Shown here: positions 7,929 through 16,285 of the stretch, in pieces
How the letters are laid out: each line of letters starts with the position of its first letter
Position numbering within the stretch: the first letter of the stretch is position 1
NCBI GenBank assembly: GCA_022448765.1
Contig: JAKUTI010000006.1
Coordinates: 1-30,848, forward strand
Source: Pseudomonadales bacterium
GTDB lineage: Bacteria; Pseudomonadota; Gammaproteobacteria; Pseudomonadales; Azotimanducaceae
DNA: 30,848 bases
Direction of reading: 5' to 3'
The notes under the pieces: generated by a model
What the model was told of the DNA's origin: nothing
Seen by the model: the letters and a program-made list of their open reading frames with translations, nothing else
Databases searched by the model: none
Position numbers and translations under genes: made by a program

Positions 7929-9689
7929 ATGCGCACCCACTATTGCGGTGAACTGAATTCGAACTTCCTTGCTGAGGAGGTTGAGCTCACGGGGTGGGTT
8001 CACAAACGTCGCGATCATGGTGGAGTTATTTTTCTCGACATCCGTGACCGCACCGGTATTGCGCAGGTGGTCTACGACCCTGACACCGAGGACAGCTTTG
8101 CCGTCGCGGACACGGTGCGTAACGAGTTCGTATTGCGCGCCCGAGGTCGTGTGCGCGCGAGGCCCGAAGGGACGATTAACCCCGACATGAAGACGGGGGA
8201 GGTGGAGGTTCTCGGATCCACCTTGGAAATCCTCAACGCATCCGCGACGCCACCGTTTCAGTTGGATGAATATTCGTCGGCTGGCGAAGACGTGCGGCTT
8301 CGGTATCGATACGTTGATTTGCGTCGACCCGAGATGCAGGAACGACTGCGTCTTCGCTCTACGGTCACGAGTCACGTGCGACGGTTTCTCGAGTCGGAAG
8401 GCTATTGGGAGATCGAAACCCCGACATTGACCAGCGCGACGCCGGAGGGCGCGAGGGATTACCTTGTCCCAAGTCGCACCCATGCGGGCGAATTTTTTGC
8501 TCTTCCTCAGTCACCTCAACTGTTTAAGCAATTGCTCATGATGTCCGCGATGGACAAGTATTATCAGATTGCCCGTTGCTACCGCGACGAGGATCTGCGG
8601 CATGATCGCCAGCCAGAATTTACGCAAATTGATATTGAAGCGTCGTTTATTGACGAGGCTGAGATGATGCGGATGACCGAAGAAATGCTGACCGGCCTTT
8701 TTTCGGAGGTGTTAGGCGTAAATTTGGGTACGTTCCCTATCATCACCCATGCGGAAGCGATGCGGCGATTCGGATCCGATCGCCCCGATCTACGAAACCC
8801 ATTGGAGCTGATCGACGTCGATGATCTGATGCTTGAGGTTGAATTCAAAGTGTTCAATGGTCCAGCCAACGATCCACACGGTCGAGTTGTTGCGCTACGC
8901 GTACCCCAGGCCAATGAAATACTGTCTCGCAAGCAGATCGATGACTACGCCGACTTTGTTAGCCAGTATCGAGCCAAGGGTCTCGCATACATAAAGATTA
9001 ACGACGCAAGCGGCGGTATCAATGGTGTCCAGTCGCCGATACTCAAATTCTTACCCGAAGATGTGATCTTGAGTTTGTTGGAGAGAGTCGGCGCCGAAAC
9101 GGGAGACATCGTATTTTTTGGTGCCGATCGTGTACGGGTTGTAAACGAGTCCATGGGCGCGCTTCGCAACCGGTTAGCGGCTGATCTGGACCTCTTATCA
9201 GATGGGTATCGACCTTGCTGGGTAGTCGATTGGCCAATGTTCCAAGAAACACATGACGGCGCTTTGGTGCCGGAGCATCATCCTTTTACACAGCCAACAT
9301 GCGACTTAGGTGAGTTTCAGTCAAATCCTGGAGCGGCGCGTGCAAGGGCATACGATGTTGTGATGAACGGGTATGAATTGGGTGGCGGGTCTATTCGAAT
9401 CCACGACAAAGCCACCCAGATTGCGGTATTCGAAGCGCTGGGCATTGGTCAAGAGGGTGTCGACAAATTTAGATTTCTATTGGAGGCGCTTCAGTTCGGC
9501 TGTCCGCCGCACGGTGGAATAGCCATGGGTCTCGATCGATTAATCATGCTCATGAGCGGCACGGAATCGATACGGGATGTGATTGCGTTTCCGAAAACAC
9601 AAACTGCTTCGTGCCTCTTGATGTCGGCGCCGAGCTCTGTAGATGAGCTCCAACTTCGCGAGCTCGGGATCCGAATACGCGGGGAATAG
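7929..9689 (+). CDS. aspS: aspartate--tRNA ligase, probably non-discriminating (Asp/Asn)
   Basis: This 586-aa class IIb synthetase has an N-terminal OB anticodon-binding domain (MRTHYCGELN, TGWVHKRRD), motif 2 region RCYRDEDLRHDRQPEFTQ, a bacterial GAD insertion around residues 290-400 and motif 3 region MGLDRLIMLM. His30 in RRDHGG and Gly81 in RPEGTIN match the His and Gly that, in Pseudomonas aeruginosa AspRS, go with charging of both tRNA-Asp and tRNA-Asn. The discriminating E. coli enzyme has Leu at the first site. Asn-tRNA would then need the GatCAB amidotransferase, which is not in this window. The gene is 60 nt downstream of fmdB and followed after 12 nt by yebC. Confidence 0.96.
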   Translation: MRTHYCGELNSNFLAEEVELTGWVHKRRDHGGVIFLDIRDRTGIAQVVYDPDTEDSFAVADTVRNEFVLRARGRVRARPEGTINPDMKTGEVEVLGSTLEILNASATPPFQLDEYSSAGEDVRLRYRYVDLRRPEMQERLRLRSTVTSHVRRFLESEGYWEIETPTLTSATPEGARDYLVPSRTHAGEFFALPQSPQLFKQLLMMSAMDKYYQIARCYRDEDLRHDRQPEFTQIDIEASFIDEAEMMRMTEEMLTGLFSEVLGVNLGTFPIITHAEAMRRFGSDRPDLRNPLELIDVDDLMLEVEFKVFNGPANDPHGRVVALRVPQANEILSRKQIDDYADFVSQYRAKGLAYIKINDASGGINGVQSPILKFLPEDVILSLLERVGAETGDIVFFGADRVRVVNESMGALRNRLAADLDLLSDGYRPCWVVDWPMFQETHDGALVPEHHPFTQPTCDLGEFQSNPGAARARAYDVVMNGYELGGGSIRIHDKATQIAVFEALGIGQEGVDKFRFLLEALQFGCPPHGGIAMGLDRLIMLMSGTESIRDVIAFPKTQTASCLLMSAPSSVDELQLRELGIRIRGE

Positions 9690-9701
9690 GGACCGGAAAG
9701 C

Positions 9702-10442
9702 GTGGCTGGACATTCAAAGTGGGCCAACATCAAACACCGAAAGGCACGCCAAGACGCCAAGCGTGCCAAAGTGTGGACGAAAGTTATTCGTGAAGTCACC
9801 GTCGCCGCTCGACTTGGTGGATCGTCTGTTGATGACAATCCGCGCCTACGTGCCGCAGTCGATAATGCGTTATCGGTCAATATGCCGAGAGATACGATTG
9901 ACAGAGCGGTCTCAAGAGGGGCGCGTGACCAAGACGGAAACGATGTCGAAGAGCTCGTCTACGAAGGCTATGGGCCCGGCGGAGTGGCAATCCTCGTTGA
10001 AGCCATGACCGACAACAAGAACCGCACTGTCGCTGAGGTTCGACATGCTTTTACGAAGCACGGCGGGAACCTAGGAACGGATGGTTCCGTTGACTATTTG
10101 TTCGATCGGCGCGGTCTGATTAGCTTTGCGCCGGGAGCAGATGAAGACGAGGTTATGGATATTGCTCTCGAGGTCGGTGCAGAAGACGTCGACGGCGACG
10201 ACGAAGGCGCGTTGACGGTGGTTACGACGTTCGAGAGCTTCGGCGATGTGGTGGACGCCTTTCGTGCTCGGAACATTGAACCGGGTCATGCGGAAGTCAC
10301 GATGGTTCCGTCGAGTACTAATGAGTGCGATGCGGACACGGCGGAAAAGGTTCTGCTTCTAATTGATGTTCTCGAAGATCTTGATGACGTTCAAAACGTA
10401 TATTCGAACGGCGACTTCCCAGATTCTGTGTTGGCCCTATGA
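9702..10442 (+). CDS. yebC: YebC/PmpR family protein (translation factor or transcriptional regulator)
   Basis: This 246-aa protein opens with the family signature AGHSKWANIKHRKARQDAKR. Further conserved parts are TVAEVRHAFTKHGGNLGTDGSV and LYEGYGPGG-type text (VYEGYGPGGVAILVEA). YebC proteins are either DNA-binding regulators (PmpR in Pseudomonas) or, as more recent work suggests for YebC types, factors easing ribosome stalling at prolines. The start is GTG 9702, because AGHSKW must follow the first residue. Its stop overlaps ruvC by 4 nt (ATGA), the usual yebC-ruvC pairing in gammaproteobacteria. Confidence 0.95.
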   Translation: MAGHSKWANIKHRKARQDAKRAKVWTKVIREVTVAARLGGSSVDDNPRLRAAVDNALSVNMPRDTIDRAVSRGARDQDGNDVEELVYEGYGPGGVAILVEAMTDNKNRTVAEVRHAFTKHGGNLGTDGSVDYLFDRRGLISFAPGADEDEVMDIALEVGAEDVDGDDEGALTVVTTFESFGDVVDAFRARNIEPGHAEVTMVPSSTNECDADTAEKVLLLIDVLEDLDDVQNVYSNGDFPDSVLAL

Positions 10443-10927
10443 TTCTTGTTTTGGGGATTGACCCAGGATCTCGCGTGACTGGATATGGCATCGTGCGGAT
10501 AGAGGAAGGGTCGCCAACTTATGTCGCCAGTGGATGTATCGAAACAACTGGCCCCGATTTCCCCTCACGACTCAAAGACATTTTCCAAGGCATAGACGAA
10601 CTCATAAACCGATATCGACCCGATGAGTTCGCGATTGAAGAGGTATTTGTAGCGCGCAATCCCATGTCCGCTTTGAAACTGGGACAAGCCCGGGGGGCTG
10701 CCATTGCCGCGGCCGTGACGAACGATCTTGGCGTGAATGAATATGCCGCGCGTCGTATCAAGCAATCCGTGGTCGGTAGTGGACGTGCGACGAAAGGTCA
10801 GGTCCAACATATGGTTCAAGCTTTGCTCGAATTGCGGGGCATCCCGTCGACAGATGCATCCGATGCGCTTGCAGTGGCTATCTGTCATGTCAATACTCGG
10901 TGGCAACGAGAGCAAGGAGTGCCATGA
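10439..10927 (+). CDS. ruvC: crossover junction endodeoxyribonuclease RuvC
   Basis: This 162-aa Holliday-junction resolvase cleaves four-way DNA junctions during recombinational repair. The four acidic active-site residues of the RNase H-like fold are present: Asp8 (GIDPGS), Glu67 (AIEEVF), Asp139 and Asp142 (STDASDALA). These match E. coli D7, E66, D138 and D141. The segments SALKLGQARGAA and EYAARRIKQSVVG are also conserved. It is in tandem with ruvA and ruvB, with 4-nt overlaps on both sides. Confidence 0.97.
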   Translation: MILVLGIDPGSRVTGYGIVRIEEGSPTYVASGCIETTGPDFPSRLKDIFQGIDELINRYRPDEFAIEEVFVARNPMSALKLGQARGAAIAAAVTNDLGVNEYAARRIKQSVVGSGRATKGQVQHMVQALLELRGIPSTDASDALAVAICHVNTRWQREQGVP

Positions 10928-11514
10928 TCAGTCGCTTGCGAGGACGCGTGGTCAATATTAGCGATAACGTTCTGATTATCGACGTGCAAGGCGTCGCCTA
11001 CGAGGCAGAAGTAACGGGCGCAACCATGGCGATGGTCGCGGGCCATGAAGGTGACGTAGACGTATACACTCATCTCGTCGTCCGAGACGACACCCACGCG
11101 TTGTTCGGATTTGCTTCCTTAACAGAGCGGGAACTATTCCGAGCCCTGATCAGAGTTAATGGTATTGGACCAAAACTAGGATTGACGCTGCTGTCTTCTC
11201 TCACTCCCGAGGAATTTTCGGCGTCCGTGGCAGATCAAGACGTCGCCGCCATGACGCGTGTCCCCGGCGTTGGCAAAAAGACTGCTGAACGGTTGTTGAT
11301 GGAACTCAAGGATCGGCTGGATACACTGCCTGCCGGAGTGGCTCGGGTACCTACTAACAAAGAATCAACGGCACGAGAAGCTGAACTTGCATTAGTTTCG
11401 CTTGGGTATCGACCCCTCGACGCTGCCCGTGCTATTGACAACGTCTACAGCGAAGGCGAACCCGTCGAAGAACTTATCCGTATGGCGTTACAACGGATGA
11501 TGTCGAACGCATGA
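10924..11514 (+). CDS. ruvA: Holliday junction branch migration protein RuvA
   Basis: This 196-aa protein binds the junction as a tetramer and loads the RuvB motor. MISRLRGRV begins the OB-like domain I, the central helix-hairpin-helix region holds VNGIGPKLGLTLLS and VPGVGKKTAERLLMELKDRL, and the C-terminal domain III (AELALVSLGYRPLDAARAI) is the RuvB-binding part. The start was placed at ATG 10924 because canonical RuvA begins with this MIxRLRG and the ATG overlaps the ruvC stop by 4 nt. A longer frame from 10900 would add eight unconserved residues. Confidence 0.96.
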   Translation: MISRLRGRVVNISDNVLIIDVQGVAYEAEVTGATMAMVAGHEGDVDVYTHLVVRDDTHALFGFASLTERELFRALIRVNGIGPKLGLTLLSSLTPEEFSASVADQDVAAMTRVPGVGKKTAERLLMELKDRLDTLPAGVARVPTNKESTAREAELALVSLGYRPLDAARAIDNVYSEGEPVEELIRMALQRMMSNA

Positions 11515-12557
11515 GCATCAAACCGGATCGCATCACGTCTGGCCAGAGCGGCACGGAAGATAGAGCGTTTGATCGAGCATTACGGCCGCAGTTGATCGAA
11601 GACTTTGTCGGGCAGAATTCAGTTAAAGAACAGATGCAGATTTTTGTCGAAGCGGCGCGTAAAAGAGCTGAGCCTTTAGACCACACGTTGATATTTGGCC
11701 CACCGGGACTGGGCAAGACGACTCTTGCCTATATCGTTGCCAACGAAATGCAGGTGGGGTTGAAAACCACGTCTGGCCCAGTGATTGAAAAGGCAGGCGA
11801 GTTGGTAGCTCTCCTTAGCAATCTTGAAGAGAACGACGTTCTTTTCATCGACGAAATACATCGGTTGTCTCCATCGGTCGAAGAGATACTTTACCCAGCG
11901 ATGGAGGATTATCGCATCGACATCGTGATCGGCGAGGGACCCGCCGCTCGGTCGATACCGTACACACTCAAGCCCTTTACTCTGATCGGAGCGACGACCC
12001 GTGCGGGTCTACTGACCTCGCCGTTGAGAGATCGATTTGGCATTGTCCAGCGACTGGAGTTTTATGCGGTGGAGGAATTAACGGAAATTGTGACGCGCTC
12101 GGGGCAACGACTCGATGTCAAGGTTGATAACGAAGGTGCGGTGGAGATTGCACGGCGAGCCCGTGGGACGCCTCGAGTGGCCAATCGATTGTTACGTCGT
12201 GTCAGAGATTATGCCGAAGTGCGGGCAGATGGATCCGTGTCCGCCAAGACGGCGGACTCAGCGCTCGATCTGCTCAATGTCGATCAGGAAGGTATCGACG
12301 TTATGGATCGAAAACTTCTACTCACCATTCTCGAAAAGTTTTCGGGTGGCCCTGTTGGTCTCGATTCATTGGCCGCCGCAATCGGAGAAGAACGGGATAC
12401 GATCGAAGATGTTGTCGAACCTTACCTCATCCAGCAAGGTTACATGATGCGTACACCGAGAGGTCGGGTTGCAACTGAACGCGCGTACCACCATTTTTCG
12501 CTGACGCCGCCTCCAGTCCGGGGTGGTGGATCTAGTCAAAACGAACTTGAGATATAA
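11511..12557 (+). CDS. ruvB: Holliday junction branch migration ATPase RuvB
   Basis: This 348-aa AAA+ motor drives branch migration with RuvA. LRPQLIEDFVGQ precedes the Walker A GPPGLGKTT (residues 63-71), Walker B is VLFIDEIHRL, and sensor text IGATTRAGLLTSPLRDRFG follows. The C-terminal winged helix contains GGPVGLDSLAAAIGEERDT and PYLIQQGYMMRTPRGR. The start overlaps the ruvA stop by 4 nt. Only 10 nt separate its stop from tolQ; the thioesterase gene ybgC, which often lies here in gammaproteobacteria, is absent. Confidence 0.97.
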   Translation: MSIKPDRITSGQSGTEDRAFDRALRPQLIEDFVGQNSVKEQMQIFVEAARKRAEPLDHTLIFGPPGLGKTTLAYIVANEMQVGLKTTSGPVIEKAGELVALLSNLEENDVLFIDEIHRLSPSVEEILYPAMEDYRIDIVIGEGPAARSIPYTLKPFTLIGATTRAGLLTSPLRDRFGIVQRLEFYAVEELTEIVTRSGQRLDVKVDNEGAVEIARRARGTPRVANRLLRRVRDYAEVRADGSVSAKTADSALDLLNVDQEGIDVMDRKLLLTILEKFSGGPVGLDSLAAAIGEERDTIEDVVEPYLIQQGYMMRTPRGRVATERAYHHFSLTPPPVRGGGSSQNELEI

Positions 12558-12567
12558 GACTTAAGTC

Positions 12568-13248
12568 ATGTCGGAACCCCTCTCGATATATGCACTCGTA
12601 GCAAACGCGAGTTTGTTGGTGCAAATCATCATGGCTTTGCTTGCGGCCGTATCGGTGGCCTCGTGGGTGATGATTTTTCAGCGATGGAGAGCGCTTGATC
12701 GGATTCAGTTGGAGCTCAATGAATTCGAAGATTACTTCTGGAGCGGAATTGATCTACGCGAGTTACACAGAGATTTGCAGGACGATTCATCACTCACCGG
12801 AATTGAAACCGTGTTTGTTGCAGGCTTCACCGAATTTCAAAGGCTCTCCGAGCAACCGAATACCGACCCCGATTCGATCATGCAGGGCGTGCAGCGGGTC
12901 ATGCGAGTTGAGGTGTCCCGGGAGGAGGAAAGACTGGAAAAGCACCTTGCGTTCCTCGCCACCGTCGGTTCTACGAGTCCGTACGTGGGCCTATTTGGAA
13001 CGGTGTGGGGCATCATGAATTCGTTTCGGAGTCTTGCCAACATGAGCCAAGCGACACTTGCGTCAGTCGCGCCAGGAATATCGGAAGCACTTATCGCAAC
13101 GGCGATGGGTTTGTTCGCGGCAATACCTGCTGTGATTGGCTACAACCGTTTTTCGGCGCGAGTTGAAGTGCTGATGAAGCGTTACGAGGCTTTTGCTGAT
13201 GAGCTTACTTCTGTCTTGTTCCGTCACTCGCACGCGGGAAAAACCTGA
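12568..13248 (+). CDS. tolQ: Tol-Pal system proton-channel subunit TolQ
   Basis: This 226-aa inner-membrane protein forms with TolR the proton-driven motor that energises TolA. Three membrane segments are visible: residues 15-36 (LLVQIIMALLAAVSVASWVMIF), about 130-152 and about 168-192. Thr145 (GLFGTVWGI) and Thr178 (ALIATAMGL) lie at the same positions as the threonines of E. coli TolQ implicated in the ion path. Length is normal (about 230 aa). tolR starts 3 nt after its stop. No clear Shine-Dalgarno sequence precedes its ATG. Confidence 0.96.
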   Translation: MSEPLSIYALVANASLLVQIIMALLAAVSVASWVMIFQRWRALDRIQLELNEFEDYFWSGIDLRELHRDLQDDSSLTGIETVFVAGFTEFQRLSEQPNTDPDSIMQGVQRVMRVEVSREEERLEKHLAFLATVGSTSPYVGLFGTVWGIMNSFRSLANMSQATLASVAPGISEALIATAMGLFAAIPAVIGYNRFSARVEVLMKRYEAFADELTSVLFRHSHAGKT

Positions 13249-13251
13249 CGT

Positions 13252-13680
13252 ATGGCGACCCGGCGTAAACCGATGTCCGAAATCAATGTGGTGCCATATA
13301 TCGACGTGATGTTGGTGTTGCTCGTGATTTTTATGGTGACCGCTCCAATCTTGACTCAAGGGGTCGAGGTCAATCTCCCTCAGAAACCTTCCGATCCTAT
13401 GTCTAACGATCAAGACGACCCATTCATTGTCAGCGTTCGTCGAGATGGAGCGATATTCGTTAATGTGGGTATGCGAAACATGGACAAGGAGGCCAATCGT
13501 GTCACCATCTTTTCATTGGAAGATCAAGCCTCGCGCATTATTGCAGCACGGCCGGACGTCCCTGTTTATATTCGTGCGGATGCAGACCTAACGTATGCCG
13601 AGGTGATCGAGATAATGACCGTGCTGCAGAGGTCGGGAGCCGAAAGCGTCGGGCTCATCACCGATCCGCCGCAAGTCTAA
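13252..13680 (+). CDS. tolR: Tol-Pal system protein TolR
   Basis: This 142-aa ExbD/TolR protein has one N-terminal membrane helix (about residues 15-36). The proton-binding Asp18 lies in VVPYIDVMLVLLVIF, equivalent to E. coli D23. The periplasmic domain follows, with LPQKPSDP, DGAIFVNV and VYIRADADLTYAEVIEIM, ending in a typical VGLITDPP. Length is normal. It is packed between tolQ and tolA with gaps of 3 and 2 nt. Confidence 0.96.
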   Translation: MATRRKPMSEINVVPYIDVMLVLLVIFMVTAPILTQGVEVNLPQKPSDPMSNDQDDPFIVSVRRDGAIFVNVGMRNMDKEANRVTIFSLEDQASRIIAARPDVPVYIRADADLTYAEVIEIMTVLQRSGAESVGLITDPPQV

Positions 13681-13682
13681 CC

Positions 13683-14408
13683 GTGGGGAAATTTACGGAT
13701 TACGGTCTACCGATTGTTGGTGCACTTGTTCTTCATGCCTTTGTCGTCGCGATGCTGGAGTGGGAGTGGACTCCGAGCTCTCCGAAATCGGTGGTTGTGA
13801 AGCCGAAAGCAATTCAAACAGCCCTCGTTGTTCGAGCGCCGCGCCGTGCGGCCACGGAAAAGAAGCGTCCAACTGTTAAAACTCAGAAGATTGCTAAATT
13901 GGCACCTACCAAGAACCCGTCCGGCCAAAATGGGGCATTAGTTGACCGAAACAACGCACCGCCCAAACCAGCAGAAACCGATCAACAACGTGCGGAACGC
14001 GAGCGACGCGAACGAATGGAGGCACGGCGCCAGCGCCTCGAGGAGATGCGGCAGCGCGACTTTGAACGTTCCTTGGTTCAAGACACCAGCGACGTTAGCG
14101 ATCTCGCCGCTGAGGAGGTCGCGCAGTCGTACGTCGACGGCATCTACGCGAGCATTGTCGCTCATTGGTCTAGGCCACCGAGTGCCCGCAATGAAATGGC
14201 TGCCAGTATTCTCGTTGAACTATTCCCTACCGGCGAATTAAACACGGTCAGCCTAGTCGATTCGAGCGGAAGTACGTCATTTGACCGATCGGCTTTAGCC
14301 GCGGTTCGTAAGGCTCGACGGTTCGAGGTGCCGCACGATAGCGAAGTGTTTGAAGCACGATTCCGCAGTTTTCGGCTGTTGTTTAAACCGGAGGACTTGT
14401 TGCGTTGA
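13683..14408 (+). CDS. tolA: Tol-Pal system protein TolA
   Basis: This 241-aa protein links the TolQR motor to TolB and Pal across the periplasm. An N-terminal membrane helix lies at about residues 8-27 (GLPIVGALVLHAFVVAML). A Lys/Arg/Glu/Gln-rich segment (about 45-135) is partly helical (RAERERRERMEARRQRLEEM). The C-terminal domain has YVDGIYASIVAHWSRP and VSLVDSSGSTSFDRSALAAV. The helical stalk is much shorter than in E. coli TolA (421 aa). The start is GTG 13683, two nt after tolR. Its stop overlaps the tolB start by 4 nt. Confidence 0.92.
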   Translation: MGKFTDYGLPIVGALVLHAFVVAMLEWEWTPSSPKSVVVKPKAIQTALVVRAPRRAATEKKRPTVKTQKIAKLAPTKNPSGQNGALVDRNNAPPKPAETDQQRAERERRERMEARRQRLEEMRQRDFERSLVQDTSDVSDLAAEEVAQSYVDGIYASIVAHWSRPPSARNEMAASILVELFPTGELNTVSLVDSSGSTSFDRSALAAVRKARRFEVPHDSEVFEARFRSFRLLFKPEDLLR

Positions 14409-15715
14409 AAAAATTGATCTGGTGGATGATGTTTGTTTCTCTGCAAGGGTTGAATGCTCTAGAAATCGTCATCGACCGCGGCAACGACAACCCCACCCCA
14501 ATTGCCATTGTCCCTTTTACGTCGACTAATCCGGCGGTGGACGTTTCCCCGGTGATCGCATTCGATCTGGTAAGAAGCGGGCAATTTGCGCCGCTTGAAG
14601 AAGAAAACATGCTGTCCTATCCATCGCAACCGGAAGATGTCTACTTTCGCGATTGGCGGATATTGGGTATGGAGTATCTGCTAATCGGACGTCACCTTAA
14701 CCGTGTGGATGGCGATGTTACGGTGTCGTATCACTTGTTTGATGTCAGTGCCGAGCGAGAGGTGAAGTCTGGTGCAATTACGTCATCCCGAGACCGTATT
14801 CGCGATATCGCACACCGAATTGCGGATGAGGTGTATGAGGAAATAACCGGCATTAGAGGGGCGTTTTCAACACGAATTCTGTACGTCCTCGTTGAAAATA
14901 TCGGGACCTCGTATGCGCGTTACAAACTCGAAATGGCGGATTCAGACGGCGAACGTCCTCGTACTCTCTTTGAGACATCCGAACCTCTTTTATCGCCGAG
15001 TTGGTCTCCGGATGGGGAACGAATTGCCTACGTTTCATTTGAGACAGGTAGACCGGCGATCGTCATTCAGGAACTTCGGAGTAACTTTCGACAACGGCTT
15101 CCCCCTTATCCGGGTCTCAACGGTGCTCCGGCTTTTTCGCCGGACGGGCGCGAGCTGGCGATGGTGCTGTCGAGGGATGGAAATCCCGAAATATATACGA
15201 TGGAAATCGCGGCTCCTGGGAGCAGCCTTCGGCGGGTGACGCGCCACGCATCGGCCATCGATACCGAACCAGGATGGACGCCGGATGGTAAGAGTCTGAT
15301 TTTCACCTCGGATCGAGGGGGTCGACCGCAGATTTATCGGGTGGATTTGCGGACGTCACTGACCGAGAGGTTGACATACGAAGGTGATTACAACGCGCGT
15401 GCTCGATTGCTTCCTGACGGCCGCCATCTCGTGTACGTGCATAGACGTGAAGGTGTCTACCACATTGCTTGGCAAGATCTTGAGACCGACCAGGGTCCCC
15501 GGGTGTTGACGGAAACGTCATTGGACGAATCGCCGTCGCTCGCACCGAACGGAACCATGTTGATATATGCGACGCAAGACCAGGGGCGGGGTATACTGGC
15601 TGTCGTTTCCATTGATGGTCAGGTCAAGTACAAATTGCCGTCGGCGGCAGGGGAAGTTAGGGAACCATCCTGGTCGCCGTACCTCGATACGCTGGCTACA
15701 AGTCGTGGTTTATAG
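14405..15715 (+). CDS. tolB: Tol-Pal system beta-propeller protein TolB
   Basis: This 436-aa periplasmic protein has a signal peptide (KKLIWWMMFVSLQGLNA, likely cleaved after residue 18). The mature start LEIVIDRGNDNP resembles E. coli EVRIVIDSG. The N-terminal alpha/beta domain is followed by a beta-propeller of WD40-like repeats with the wording PSWSPDGERIAY, PAFSPDGRELAM and PGWTPDGKSLIF. It shuttles between Pal and TolA. The start is TTG 14405, overlapping the tolA stop as TTGA; the position of the signal peptide supports it. Confidence 0.96.
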   Translation: MKKLIWWMMFVSLQGLNALEIVIDRGNDNPTPIAIVPFTSTNPAVDVSPVIAFDLVRSGQFAPLEEENMLSYPSQPEDVYFRDWRILGMEYLLIGRHLNRVDGDVTVSYHLFDVSAEREVKSGAITSSRDRIRDIAHRIADEVYEEITGIRGAFSTRILYVLVENIGTSYARYKLEMADSDGERPRTLFETSEPLLSPSWSPDGERIAYVSFETGRPAIVIQELRSNFRQRLPPYPGLNGAPAFSPDGRELAMVLSRDGNPEIYTMEIAAPGSSLRRVTRHASAIDTEPGWTPDGKSLIFTSDRGGRPQIYRVDLRTSLTERLTYEGDYNARARLLPDGRHLVYVHRREGVYHIAWQDLETDQGPRVLTETSLDESPSLAPNGTMLIYATQDQGRGILAVVSIDGQVKYKLPSAAGEVREPSWSPYLDTLATSRGL

Positions 15716-15736
15716 ATTGATGAGGAGAGAGGAACG

Positions 15737-16273
15737 ATGACGCAGTTCAGAACGCACAATAGGGCGTTGTTGGTTGCGGGCGCGCTGGTTCTTGCGGGAT
15801 GTGCGAGTCAACAGGAACCCGAGCCGGTCGCTCAGGACGAGTCGTCCGTTGATGTTGCGCCTGCGGCGGCCCAGCCTGTTCAAGCCGACCCGACCCCGAC
15901 CGATTTTGATAACCGTAGTCGGCCCCTCACGCCGAGTGGTCGAATATTGGCGACGAAGTTTTACTTTGAACTAGATCAGGCCAGGCTCTCCGCTCGCGAT
16001 TTACGGCTACTCGAGATGCACGCAAATATTTTGACTCGGAACCGCGATCGTCGATTAGTTATTGAAGGGCATTGTGACGAGCGTGGAACGCGGGAGTACA
16101 ACCTGGCATTAGGTGAACGCCGGGCCAATGCCGTGACGAGCTTTCTAACCTCATCCGGCGTTCGACGATCGCAAATTGAAACGGTCAGCTACGGCGAAGA
16201 ACGCCCTGACGACCCCGGGCACGATGAGGCTGCATGGGGTAAGAATAGGCGTGCGGTGGTGATTTATCGGTAA
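15737..16273 (+). CDS. pal: peptidoglycan-associated lipoprotein Pal
   Basis: This 178-aa outer-membrane lipoprotein has a signal peptide and lipobox LAGC (lipidated Cys22). A Pro/Gln/Ala-rich linker runs to about residue 58. The OmpA-like domain carries the peptidoglycan-binding segment VIEGHCDERGTREYNLALGE and RRANAVTSFL, ending in KNRRAVVIYR. It anchors the outer membrane to peptidoglycan and binds TolB. A purine-rich GAGGAGAGAGGAA ribosome binding site precedes ATG 15737. Confidence 0.97.
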   Translation: MTQFRTHNRALLVAGALVLAGCASQQEPEPVAQDESSVDVAPAAAQPVQADPTPTDFDNRSRPLTPSGRILATKFYFELDQARLSARDLRLLEMHANILTRNRDRRLVIEGHCDERGTREYNLALGERRANAVTSFLTSSGVRRSQIETVSYGEERPDDPGHDEAAWGKNRRAVVIYR

Positions 16274-16285
16274 GCGCTGTTCGCA

